DNA from: Butyrivibrio sp. Su6
GTDB lineage: Bacteria; Bacillota; Clostridia; Lachnospirales; Lachnospiraceae
DNA: 64,000 bases
Assembly: GCF_900108105.1 (NCBI RefSeq)
Contig: NZ_FNUR01000003.1
Location: forward strand, 62,001-126,000
Reading direction: 5' to 3'
Below, in pieces: positions 8,504 through 15,320 of the stretch. Positions within the stretch are counted from its first letter, which is position 1; every line of letters starts with the position of its first letter. The translations under genes were made by a program, and so were the position numbers. A model generated the notes under the pieces. That model saw nothing but the letters and a program-made list of their open reading frames with translations, was not told the DNA's origin and searched no databases.

Positions 8504-9376
8504 TCAAATCTGAGGAGCAAGGATATCTACGTGATATCCTGCTTCATCATATGAAGCCTGGATCATGATATCATATCCATAGTCATTTCTGAATCTGAAA
8601 TCTTTTCTGGACTTGTACGCTATGGCTGCGTCATCTCCGGGAGCGTAATAGTCAACCGGCTGTGTATGATTATGTCTTTCAATGATCTTGCATCCTGCGT
8701 TAGCCGCTGCATGGTAAAGAGCACTGCTTATCTTGCACACCCCTCCGCCATAATCATATCCACCAACAACATGGGCTATGACATATCCTCTCTCTGGCGG
8801 TGTTCCCTGACCGATAGTTGTTGCATATGAGAAAGTTTCACCTGCCTTAACCACATATCCGTTGATATATCCACACGCCACCTGAGCATTTGTATTATTG
8901 GCATTCTCCTCAGCAGGATATAAAACAATGTCTTCATGTCCGATGCTTACCCATGTTGTATTTGCAGCGACTGCAGTGTTTGGATCTGATGCTGCTGCCG
9001 GTGATGCGGGTGTTGTCGCTGCGGATGCCGCTGTCTGTTCTGATGCTGTCGCTGCTGCCGGATCCTGCGCTACCTGTTCTGACGCTGTAGCTGCAACTGC
9101 TGCCTGATTCTGCACTACCTGTTCTGACGCTGTAGCTGCAACTGCTGCCTGATTCTGCACTACCTGTTCTGACGCTGTAGCTGCAACTGCTGCCTGATTC
9201 GCATCCGCGGCAGGCGCTTCTATTGTCGCCGTAATGCCCTCTATTTCATTTTGTGCAAAGGCATTTTCCATAACCACTGTAACGCCTTCTGAATTTTCGT
9301 TTGATCCTACGCCTTTAAAAATCACTGCACAAAACACTGGTAAAGCTATTAATAACGCTATTCTATTACTTTTCAT
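8504..9376 (-). CDS. Surface protein with VanW domain and Ala-rich repeats
   Basis: About 290 residues, exported: basic start MKSNR, then a hydrophobic segment. A linker of about 100 residues is rich in Ala, Ser, Thr and Gln and holds three near-identical 15-residue repeats (AAVAATASEQVVQNQ). The C-terminal 150 residues are a VanW domain, recognisable by GGGVCKISSALYHAA, ERHNHTQPVDYYAPGDDAAI and KDFRFRNDYGY. VanW proteins are wall-linked and of unclear activity; despite the name, nothing here indicates vancomycin resistance. Start at 9376 is set by GAGGGAG. Its leader is long (about 350 nt) and carries a c-di-GMP-I riboswitch and a terminator, so expression should follow the motile/sessile signal. 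Confidence 0.85.
   Translation of the reverse strand: MKSNRIALLIALPVFCAVIFKGVGSNENSEGVTVVMENAFAQNEIEGITATIEAPAADANQAAVAATASEQVVQNQAAVAATASEQVVQNQAAVAATASEQVAQDPAAATASEQTAASAATTPASPAAASDPNTAVAANTTWVSIGHEDIVLYPAEENANNTNAQVACGYINGYVVKAGETFSYATTIGQGTPPERGYVIAHVVGGYDYGGGVCKISSALYHAAANAGCKIIERHNHTQPVDYYAPGDDAAIAYKSRKDFRFRNDYGYDIMIQASYDEAGYHVDILAPQI
9071..9200 (-). repeat. 45-bp in-frame tandem repeat in VanW gene
   Basis: Near-identical 45-bp units start at 9071, 9116 and 9161 (the last truncated to 40 bp). They encode AAVAATASEQVVQNQ. A multiple of three keeps the frame, so slippage would alter linker length without breaking the protein. Confidence 0.92.
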
Positions 9377-9436
9377 AATCTCCCTCAAACCTATCAAACA
9401 TTTATGCTCAAAAGTAAATATCTTTTCACTAAGCAG

Positions 9437-9570
9437 TTTTCTTAATTACTAAACACATTTCTTAATTACTAAACTATTTCTTTATTACTAAACTATTTCT
9501 TAATTACTAAGCTATTTCTTAATTACTAAGCTATTTCTTAATTACTAAGCAATCATTTTATCCCTAAGCA
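9437..9570. repeat. 19-bp AT-rich tandem array in the VanW leader
   Basis: Six good copies and one decayed copy of TTTCTTAATTACTAAGCTA, period 19 (the first 20), lie between the riboswitch terminator and the VanW start. Each unit carries the near-palindrome TTAATTACTAA. The array is in the 5' untranslated region, so it could bind a protein or set leader length. Confidence 0.88.
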
Positions 9571-9589
9571 ATTGTCTTGAAATGTGCAT

Positions 9590-9616
9590 AAAAATGGCGA
9601 TGCTCACGCACCGCTA
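9590..9616 (-). terminator. Riboswitch expression-platform terminator
   Basis: On the minus strand GCGGTGC, loop GTGA, GCATCGC (9597-9614, one G-U pair) is followed by CCAT and then T runs (complement of A5 at 9590-9594). It begins about 12 nt after the aptamer, the position expected for an attenuator. Confidence 0.7.
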
Positions 9617-9626
9617 TCGATAAATT

Positions 9627-9686
9627 GCAACTGGCTATCCTTGCGGACCCTATAGCTTTGCGACATTAGATTTCTCTAATTTTGCT
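9627..9686 (-). ncRNA. Cyclic-di-GMP-I (GEMM-I) riboswitch aptamer
   Basis: Read on the minus strand: GCAAA, then an ATTAGA stem capped by a GAAA tetraloop and closed by TCTAAT, then GTCGCAAAGCTATAGGG, a TCC-GCAA-GGA hairpin, and TAGCCAGTTGC closing on the initial GCAA. The conserved CGCAAAGC core, GNRA loop and TATAGGG/TAGCCAG receptor-type pairing are those of GEMM-I aptamers, which bind c-di-GMP. A terminator follows directly and the VanW-domain gene lies downstream. A diguanylate cyclase is encoded at 37594. Motif recognition is by eye, without a covariance search. Confidence 0.8.
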
Positions 9687-9730
9687 AATCAATATATATT
9701 GCATAATTATTACTTTTTACAGCAGGATTT

Positions 9731-9759
9731 ATTTTAACTGATAGGTATTGAAAAGTCCA
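9731..9759 (-). promoter_or_regulatory. Putative promoter of the riboswitch-VanW transcript
   Basis: TGGACT (9754-9759, minus strand), 17-nt spacer, TAAAAT (9731-9736). The start would fall near 9724, about 40 nt before the aptamer. Confidence 0.5.
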
Positions 9760-9902
9760 TGTTACAATTTGATATATTATGGATGATCTTGTGAAATATT
9801 ATTATGAATTTTTTCTGATGATCATTGCTATTCTTCTACCTTTTTTTCACTATTTTTTTACTTGTTTGGTTCCACAATTACGGTTCCACAATTTGCTATT
9901 TA

Positions 9903-10210
9903 TACTGTACAAAAAAGATTTTAACTGCTGGTACAGTAATTATTTATTCCCACTACTGCACCAACGCAAAAAATATTATTGATACAGTATTATTTTTCTT
10001 TTATTGATTAGTCCTGCCAGATTTACTACTGCAGGAATAAGATAATTTAGAGATCTACAGTAAATATTTTTTACATTTACTGTAGGATATTAAAAAACAA
10101 GATAATTACAGTAATCACGTTACTGTATGAATACAGTTCTTTTAAATGATACAGTATTCAAAAGAAAGCACTACTGCACATTCTAGGATTTCATTTAATA
10201 TGCAGTAATG
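9903..10210. repeat. Palindrome-rich element, copy A
   Basis: Noncoding, AT-rich, with thirteen TACTGYA/TRCAGTA motifs (one reduced to ATACAGTTC) in alternating orientation that can form a series of hairpins. Examples are 9903-9910 with 9931-9938 (TACTGTAC/GTACAGTA) and CTACAGTAAA with TTTACTGTAG at 10053-10085. It is a direct copy of the element at 12958-13264 at an offset of 3055 bp. 9974-10088 is identical to 13029-13143 over 115 bp; the rest differs, in two places by paired, structure-preserving changes. No ORF is credible here. The segment 9780-9900 just before it holds nothing I recognise. Confidence 0.85.
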
Positions 10211-10376
10211 CTCCTTGTTCTCTTGTTCTCTTGTTCTCTTTGTTCTCTCTGTTCTCTTTGTTCTCTCTGTTCTCTTTGTTCTCTCTGTTTTCTTTGTTCT
10301 CTCTGTTTTCTTTGTTCTCTTTACCCTCTTTGTTCACTTTGTCCTCTTTGACTGTTCCCTTTTGTTCTCTTTGTTC
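10211..10376. repeat. TTGTTCTCT microsatellite
   Basis: About 165 bp of imperfect 8-9-bp repeats (TTGTTCTCT/CTGTTCTCT) begin directly at the end of palindromic copy A. Copy B ends in a single TTTGTTCTCT at the same place, so the array is an expansion of one unit. The Phe/Leu/Ser-rich reading frames across it are an artefact of the repeat. Confidence 0.85.
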
Positions 10377-10387
10377 TATTTATTGCA

Positions 10388-10534
10388 TTATATATCTATT
10401 CTATCTAGCCCACTCATTTCATCCTTATTTACAGACTTTGCCTGCATCTCATCTCGCTGAAGCTTTGCAGCAAATATTTCCTAACTAATGTCTTTTGACT
10501 GTCTATTTACTGAAGTAATATCGATACCTGCCAT
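10388..10534 (-). pseudogene. Small ORF with internal TAG, strong ribosome site
   Basis: AAAAGGAGG lies 9 nt before the ATG at 10534. The frame reads MAGIDITSVNRQSKDIS, then TAG, then EIFAAKLQRDEMQAKSVNKD and ten more residues to TAA at 10388 (49 codons). Residues after the TAG still look protein-like (charged, helix-prone). It may be a decayed small gene, or a 17-residue peptide with trailing frame. Composition resembles the coiled-coil gene upstream at 10662. No family recognised. Confidence 0.45.
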
Positions 10535-10661
10535 AATCATCTACCTCCTTTTACATGATTTGTGAATATCACAAGGGTTTCTCTTTTTCCTTTCAGCATC
10601 AATCCTTTATCAGATAATACTAATGTCACCAATAGCATCATCTATGTCATGAATAGCCTTC

Positions 10662-11705
10662 TTATATCTGACTGTCAACAGCGCTGCCCTTAACATCATT
10701 TGAAAGTAAGCTCAGCTTATTGAGGATATTTGTAATTTCAGAATTAACAGCATTCTGTGCATCCTCCATTGAAGCACCCTCAGATATAATAGTTCTCTGG
10801 ACATCCTCTGCTCCATAGCTGTCAGCTTCAGCTCGTTCTCTTCTTGCTATGGCACGTTTGGCATCAGCACTGGTCTTTTGAGTCTCTGCAGCGTGTTCTT
10901 TGATGTTCTCGATCATTTCCTGCTGCATAGCTTCTTTTTCCAGTTTCTTTGCCTCTTCCTTCTTCTCTTCTTTTTTCTTTTCGGCAGCTTCTTTGGCCTC
11001 TTCCTCTCGTTCCTTCTGCTCTTCGTCAACATGCTCTACTGCTTCCTGTGTCAAAAGAGCTATCGTCTCTTCGCCAGCGGCTTCCATAATATCTTCAGCT
11101 GCATCCTGGGCTTTCAGCATATCCTGCGATTTAGCACGTTCTCTTTTCATATCTGCATAGCCCTGAACATTTCCCATCTGCTGAGCTTTGGCCCTGTCTA
11201 TATCAAGGCTGTTCTGCTGGTTCTTTGCAACAAAGTAAAGTGCCTGTTGCTGGTACTCGGACATTTTACTGATTTCTTCATCAGATAAACCATCTTTAGA
11301 ATTGTTCATCTTAAACGCAAGCTTAGAAAGCTCATTATTCTCTTCGCTGTCAGGATCAATTCCATATGCTTCCTGGAGTTCTTTTAACCTGGCATCATTA
11401 TCCCTTGTTTCCGCAGCCTTCTCGTTTATCTCGTCCTGAAGACGCTTTATCTCATCTTTGATAGACTGCATCTGGGCATCCAGCTTTTTCTCTCCATCAA
11501 AAGCATCGGAAACTACCTTGAGTGCCTGCTTTCTGGCCATTCCCTGCCTCTGCTGAACAAGACTTTCCCCTTTCAGATTAGCCCCGGATATTGAGGACAA
11601 ATTGCCACTCTTATTAGCAGCCTTTCCTGCACCAGTGGCCGCCTTCACGCTGTCCTGGCTCTGAAATGGATTGAATTGAAGGTCAGTGTTCTGTTGTATT
11701 TTCAT
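10662..11705 (-). CDS. Long coiled-coil protein of unknown function
   Basis: 347 residues, no signal peptide or membrane helix. The N-terminal ~60 residues are disordered and Ser/Gly/Asn-rich. Then heptad-rich charged helices run from about 60 to 125 (DAQMQSIKDEIKRLQDEINE) and 190-300, with a very acidic/basic stretch of Glu-Lys-Ala blocks (EEEAKEAAEKKKEEKKEEAK). A short non-coil C-terminus follows. Start at 11705 is fixed by GGAGG; an in-frame upstream start at 11750 has none. A fragment related to its AAEDIMEAAGEETIALL segment survives at 11784-11954, implying a duplicated family. It is flanked by the two palindromic elements with the PD-(D/E)XK-like gene. Confidence 0.7.
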   Translation of the reverse strand: MKIQQNTDLQFNPFQSQDSVKAATGAGKAANKSGNLSSISGANLKGESLVQQRQGMARKQALKVVSDAFDGEKKLDAQMQSIKDEIKRLQDEINEKAAETRDNDARLKELQEAYGIDPDSEENNELSKLAFKMNNSKDGLSDEEISKMSEYQQQALYFVAKNQQNSLDIDRAKAQQMGNVQGYADMKRERAKSQDMLKAQDAAEDIMEAAGEETIALLTQEAVEHVDEEQKEREEEAKEAAEKKKEEKKEEAKKLEKEAMQQEMIENIKEHAAETQKTSADAKRAIARRERAEADSYGAEDVQRTIISEGASMEDAQNAVNSEITNILNKLSLLSNDVKGSAVDSQI

Positions 11706-11783
11706 AAAGCACCTCCAAAATGGCCCTAAGGGACGGGGTTTGTGGTTCATTTCAAATTACGGTAAAAGAGCCGTCCCTTTGAC

Positions 11784-11954
11784 TCACCTTGACTCTGTCA
11801 CATATAACGCATAGTAATGGTTTTCTATTTGTATATCGGCAAAAATGAATTTTTTATCAAGCCCTACTGTTTCTTCCGCGACCTCCATCATGTCCTCGGC
11901 TGCCATTTCCAGCTTTTCCATGAGAGCTTCAAACTCAGCCTGCTCAAGTTCTTT
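11784..11954 (-). pseudogene. Fragment of a coiled-coil paralogue, in frame after nuclease-like gene stop
   Basis: Directly after the TAA of the gene at 11955 the same frame stays open for 56 codons to TGA at 11784. It holds AAEDMMEVAEETVGLDKKFI, close to AAEDIMEAAGEETIALL in the coiled-coil protein, then ADIQIENHYYALYVTESR. I see no ribosome site for its internal ATGs. Most likely it is a remnant of a second coiled-coil gene; read-through of the TAA is the other reading. Confidence 0.5.
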
Positions 11955-12755
11955 TTAGATTAAGAATTGCTCAACATTTCTCTTGATAAGTTCAATATCT
12001 AAAGGTCTTTCACGAGTTTCTAATGTAATGATCAGGTTGTCTCCTAACAATAGTCCACTTTTTTCATAATCCATCAGCTTACTCATATTTCTAATGACAT
12101 ATCCAGCGTCATCCATTTTTCCGAGGTGTTCCCAATATATAGTCTTGTTATTTCTGACATTAAGAAGCACAAAGTCGGGATATACATTTTTTCCTGAAAA
12201 AAGAGTGAACTTGGGCTCGCACTGATATGGAATCCCGGCTCTATAAAAATAATCAGCCAATATTTTCTCAGATTTTGACCTGACATATTCTCCACGATTA
12301 GTTCTTATATCTGGTTCTTCGTCAATTGTGTTCATACCACCAGGATTCATTTCCATCCATTTATTTATTATCGAGTCCTTGTCAGGTTTTATCGGGGTAA
12401 CCAATCTTTTTCGCCCTTCGCACATATTTTCATATATCGCATCTATGCTGTTTTCATCATAGTTTTTTATGAAGCGCTGAAGCCTTGCTTTAATAGTATT
12501 CAAATGCTCGTACATCTTTTCATCATATTCACGCTGAGCAAATAGTCTTACTTTTTCCCTCTCTATAGCAGGCATATATCTTGGAACAGTAGTCCCATCC
12601 TCGACAAATAAATACTGTATATTCCCATGGCTTGCAGTAACTTGCAATTTGCCTTTTTCAAGCCCTTTGTATTGTTTTAACCTGCTGTTTTCCTTGTCAA
12701 TCAAGCTTTCTATCTCTAATAACTGCTGATTTAGCTCCTTCCTTATGTTATTCAC
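11955..12755 (-). CDS. Putative PD-(D/E)XK-fold nuclease-like protein
   Basis: 266 residues. The N-terminal half is helical and charged (two predicted coiled segments, about 1-35 and 70-110). In the C-terminal part RSKSEKILADYFYRAGIPYQ, then YPDFVLLNVRNNKTIYWEHLG, has the order E ... PD ... (hydrophobic)-E-x-x-G of restriction-endonuclease-like folds, with E in SEK, D in PDF and E in WEH. The usual lysine of ExK is not present, so activity is uncertain. It starts with GTG after AAAGGAGA. A 9-bp inverted repeat lies upstream (12793-12823). It shares a locus with the coiled-coil gene between two palindromic elements. Confidence 0.65.
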   Translation of the reverse strand: MNNIRKELNQQLLEIESLIDKENSRLKQYKGLEKGKLQVTASHGNIQYLFVEDGTTVPRYMPAIEREKVRLFAQREYDEKMYEHLNTIKARLQRFIKNYDENSIDAIYENMCEGRKRLVTPIKPDKDSIINKWMEMNPGGMNTIDEEPDIRTNRGEYVRSKSEKILADYFYRAGIPYQCEPKFTLFSGKNVYPDFVLLNVRNNKTIYWEHLGKMDDAGYVIRNMSKLMDYEKSGLLLGDNLIITLETRERPLDIELIKRNVEQFLI

Positions 12756-12792
12756 TATAAATTCTCCTTTCCTGTTTTGTTCCGTAATTATC

Positions 12793-12823
12793 TATTCAAT
12801 ATATCCTGATGAGCTATTGAATA
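12793..12823. repeat. 9-bp inverted repeat upstream of nuclease-like gene
   Basis: TATTCAATA (12793-12801) and TATTGAATA (12815-12823) form a perfect inverted repeat with a 13-nt spacer, 37 nt before the GTG start. It could be an operator or a leader hairpin. Confidence 0.5.
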
Positions 12824-12957
12824 TTTGCGCAGTTGACCGCTTTTGAGTTTTTTGAGGCATTTGGGTATTTTTTTATTTTCCTTGGACTTCCTTTTAATTC
12901 CTTTATGTTCCTGTTACACCTTTTACATATTTCTTTTAGTGCGTTTAGGCGCCATAT

Positions 12958-13264
12958 TACTGCAATACATCCAGTTATTTGCCTCGTGCAGTAATTGCTA
13001 ATTCCTATTACTGCACAAGTGCAAATACTATTATTGATACAGTATTATTTTTCTTTTATTGATTAGTCCTGCCAGATTTACTACTGCAGGAATAAGATAA
13101 TTTAGAGATCTACAGTAAATATTTTTTACATTTACTGTAGGATTTTGAAAACCAAGATAATTACAGTAATCACGTTACTGCATAGATATATTTTTTCACA
13201 AGATACAGTATCTAAAGAGAAAACCTACTGCACATTTTAATAATTCATGTAGTATGCAGTAATG
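12958..13264. repeat. Palindrome-rich element, copy B
   Basis: Direct copy of the element at 9903-10210, same order of TACTGYA/TRCAGTA motifs. Helix 1 here is TACTGCA (12958-12964) with TGCAGTA (12987-12993), where copy A has TACTGTA with TACAGTA: both sides changed together. A second helix changes from GAATAC/GTATTC in copy A to AGATAT/GTATCT in copy B, again keeping pairing. The rest of the 12824-13430 gap, apart from this element and the short repeat at 13318, holds nothing I recognise. Confidence 0.85.
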
Positions 13265-13317
13265 CCATTTGTTCTCTTTATATATTGATTTCATTGCAAA
13301 AAAGCTCATCACAAAAT

Positions 13318-13362
13318 AGCTCTCTAAAACTAAAAGCTCTCTAAAACTAAAAGCTCTCTTAG
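13318..13362. repeat. 17-bp short tandem repeat
   Basis: AGCTCTCTAAAACTAAA occurs twice head to tail (13318, 13335) with a partial third copy. It lies between palindromic copy B and tRNA-Pro; no function suggested. Confidence 0.75.
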
Positions 13363-13398
13363 CCATAAAATACCCAGTCTTTCCAGATATTAGGCACT

Positions 13399-13423
13399 AA
13401 AAAACCGCTCAACTGAGCGGTTT
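13399..13423 (-). terminator. Terminator of tRNA-Pro
   Basis: AAACCGCTCA/TGAGCGGTTT stem (13402-13423) followed on the minus strand by a T run, starting 8 nt past the tRNA 3' end. Confidence 0.85.
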
Positions 13424-13430
13424 AAATCAA

Positions 13431-13503
13431 TCGGAGTGACGTGATTCGAACACGCGGCCCCTACCTCCCTAAGATAGTGCTCTACCAACTGAGCCACACC
13501 CCG
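13431..13503 (-). tRNA. tRNA-Pro (anticodon AGG)
   Basis: A full cloverleaf can be drawn on the minus strand: acceptor CGGGGTG/CACTCCG (one G-U), D arm GCTC-AGTTGGTA-GAGC, anticodon arm CTATC-TTAGGGA-GGTAG giving AGG, variable loop GGGCC, T arm GCGTG-TTCGAAT-CACGT. No CCA is encoded. AGG decodes CCU (or more codons if A34 is deaminated to inosine), an uncommon proline anticodon in bacteria. Confidence 0.92.
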
Positions 13504-13623
13504 ACGACGTTCTACATTATATAACGGCGAAAATATAAAATCAACCATTTTTATTTCGTTTATTGAAAATTGAAAATCAATTAGCCAACTGAGAGTCACA
13601 TGCCTCTCCATAACTCAACTACT

Positions 13624-15300
13624 TCAATGTAAATCCCAGAACATATACACAACTGCGGAGCAGACAAGGGTCAAAATAACAGCAGTGTTGGTGATAAATC
13701 GAAGCACACGACCAAGTATACCTGTGACACCATTCTGACCAAGTTCACCTTGTGATACCCCTGCCTTTGTGACACCATCATGACCATGTTCACCTTGCGA
13801 TACGTGGCTAATTGCAGCACCTTCACGATTAAAGCCACCCTTTGTAACACCCTCCTGAATCTTCACAAGCCCCAGTGAAGTAAATACAAGCGATGCTGTC
13901 ATATATCTAAAGTCGCTGCTACAGGTATATGGATACTTAAATACAAAAAGGCTGTAACTGATGATCATAAATATATAAGTGAACAACACAAATGTGGTGC
14001 GAAGTCTTGTATCACGCTCCTTGTATGCGGAAAAATAGCACACAAAGAAAGCTACTGATGTTACAATTGCTGCTATTATGGATGCCACATAGGCAATCTG
14101 CGCAAAGGCAAGCAGGTAATCATTTATCTCGGCAGGAAAAGCCTCAGCAAAAAGACCTGTCTGGAAAAGAATGACCCATGAATTGTGGATTGATGCAGCA
14201 CTTATCGGATGGAATGGGAATTCCACATGAAGATCTGCTATCCCCGGAATTCCTATGATAGACCATACTGAATAAGTTCCGGTGTACATCACTGATTCAC
14301 TTGGAATAAGTGCAGGGGAGGGTATCCCCGGCTTTTCTCCAAAGAGAATAAGATTTCTGATGATATATGAAAGTCCAAGCGGAATAACTATCACTCCAAA
14401 GAGAAGATATTCTAAAATGCAGTCCCTAAGCTCTATAAGATTTCCCTCTCTTATGCACCAGATAAGATAGCACAGGAAAACAAGTGCGATTGAGAAAGCA
14501 CAAATAGCCGTATTTAACTTGCTCACCATGCCAAATCCAAGAGAAAGGGCGATAAGAACGATGTTTATAAAACTCTTGTCTCTGATCCAGACAAGGGTTC
14601 TCCAAATAGTAGTCAGCAAAAGAAGCAGTGCCAAGATATCATTGTTAACAGAACCTGCAAGCACCATCATTCTTGGATGAAATGCAAAAAGAGCCATTCC
14701 AAAACAGATACCTTTTTCTGAAGCTTTGCACTCTTCCAAAATGTGAAGCATTACAATAATGCAAAGACTAGAATAAATAAGTGTCGGCACCTGAAGATTC
14801 TCAAAAGCTAGGGCCTCCGGAATGCCAATAAATCTCTGCAGAGTAAGCCAGATAGCCTCAATTATGTGATGAAGTGGTGGATGATAGTATCCAAAATGAT
14901 CATAGGGGTTCATATCAGGCAAATGGAAAAACTTATAAATATACTCAATATATCCGATATGTCCGTTATTGATGTCAGGAGTTCCAAATCCGGTAAAGGT
15001 TCCGCCATCATTTTGCAGAGTCCAGATATCAGTGAAAAGAACATAGAATGTTCTCATGAGTGTTCCAAAAAATACTATCCAAAGAATCTTTCGTTCTGTG
15101 GATAGTTTCCCCGAAATATATGATTTAAAAAAGTAGCATACAACCAGCAAAGAAATCGCAAAGAAAACTGCTATCTGCGGCTGTCTGTCCACACCAATAG
15201 CCACTGATGTATATGGATTGCCCTGAAGAACCGCTACCATAAGTGCCATCAAAATGATGATAAGCACTGATTTTCTATAAACTTTTCCAGATATATTCAT
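13624..15300 (-). CDS. Multi-spanning GT-C type glycosyltransferase
   Basis: 558 residues with about 11-12 membrane helices. The first large outer loop holds NDGGTFTGFGTPDINNGHIG and the motif YYHPPLHHIIEAIW, typical of dolichyl/undecaprenyl-phosphate-sugar transferases of the PMT_2/GT-C superfamily, where acidic and histidine residues of that loop act on the lipid-linked donor. It probably glycosylates surface polymers or proteins. Near the C-terminus a hydrophilic loop of about 50 residues carries two 15-residue repeats (VTKAGVSQGELGQNG type) before the last helix. That insertion is odd for the family. The next gene upstream in the same direction is a sugar-binding lipoprotein 20 nt away. 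Confidence 0.75.
   Translation of the reverse strand: MNISGKVYRKSVLIIILMALMVAVLQGNPYTSVAIGVDRQPQIAVFFAISLLVVCYFFKSYISGKLSTERKILWIVFFGTLMRTFYVLFTDIWTLQNDGGTFTGFGTPDINNGHIGYIEYIYKFFHLPDMNPYDHFGYYHPPLHHIIEAIWLTLQRFIGIPEALAFENLQVPTLIYSSLCIIVMLHILEECKASEKGICFGMALFAFHPRMMVLAGSVNNDILALLLLLTTIWRTLVWIRDKSFINIVLIALSLGFGMVSKLNTAICAFSIALVFLCYLIWCIREGNLIELRDCILEYLLFGVIVIPLGLSYIIRNLILFGEKPGIPSPALIPSESVMYTGTYSVWSIIGIPGIADLHVEFPFHPISAASIHNSWVILFQTGLFAEAFPAEINDYLLAFAQIAYVASIIAAIVTSVAFFVCYFSAYKERDTRLRTTFVLFTYIFMIISYSLFVFKYPYTCSSDFRYMTASLVFTSLGLVKIQEGVTKGGFNREGAAISHVSQGEHGHDGVTKAGVSQGELGQNGVTGILGRVLRFITNTAVILTLVCSAVVYMFWDLH
13723..13803 (-). repeat. 45-bp in-frame repeat in glycosyltransferase gene
   Basis: Two units of about 36-38 similar bases start at 13723 and 13768 (period 45, TGTGACACCAT...TTCACCTTG). 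A trace of a third occurs near 13841. They encode the SQGE-x-G-xx-GVT loop. Confidence 0.8.
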
Positions 15301-15320
15301 TACAAAATCCCCAAATGTCC

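Noticed and set aside
8504..9376. Vancomycin resistance
   Set aside because: VanW is only a domain name; none of the resistance ligase or dehydrogenase genes is present.
9437..9570. CRISPR-like array
   Set aside because: Units are 19 bp head to tail with no unique spacers and no cas genes nearby; it is a simple tandem repeat.
10117..10135. E. coli-type LexA box (CTGT-N-ACAG) in the palindromic element
   Set aside because: It arises from the repeated TACTGTA/TACAGTA motif, and Firmicutes LexA recognises a different sequence.
10215..10488. Phe/Leu/Ser-rich reading frames
   Set aside because: They only translate the TTGTTCTCT microsatellite; no ribosome site and no domain.
13264..13431. Integration site (att) at tRNA-Pro
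   Set aside because: No repeat of the tRNA 3' end and no integrase in the window; palindromic copy B lies past the tRNA's 3' end and terminator and shares no sequence with it.
13390..13611. 73-residue leftward reading frame
   Set aside because: It is read through tRNA-Pro and its flanks.
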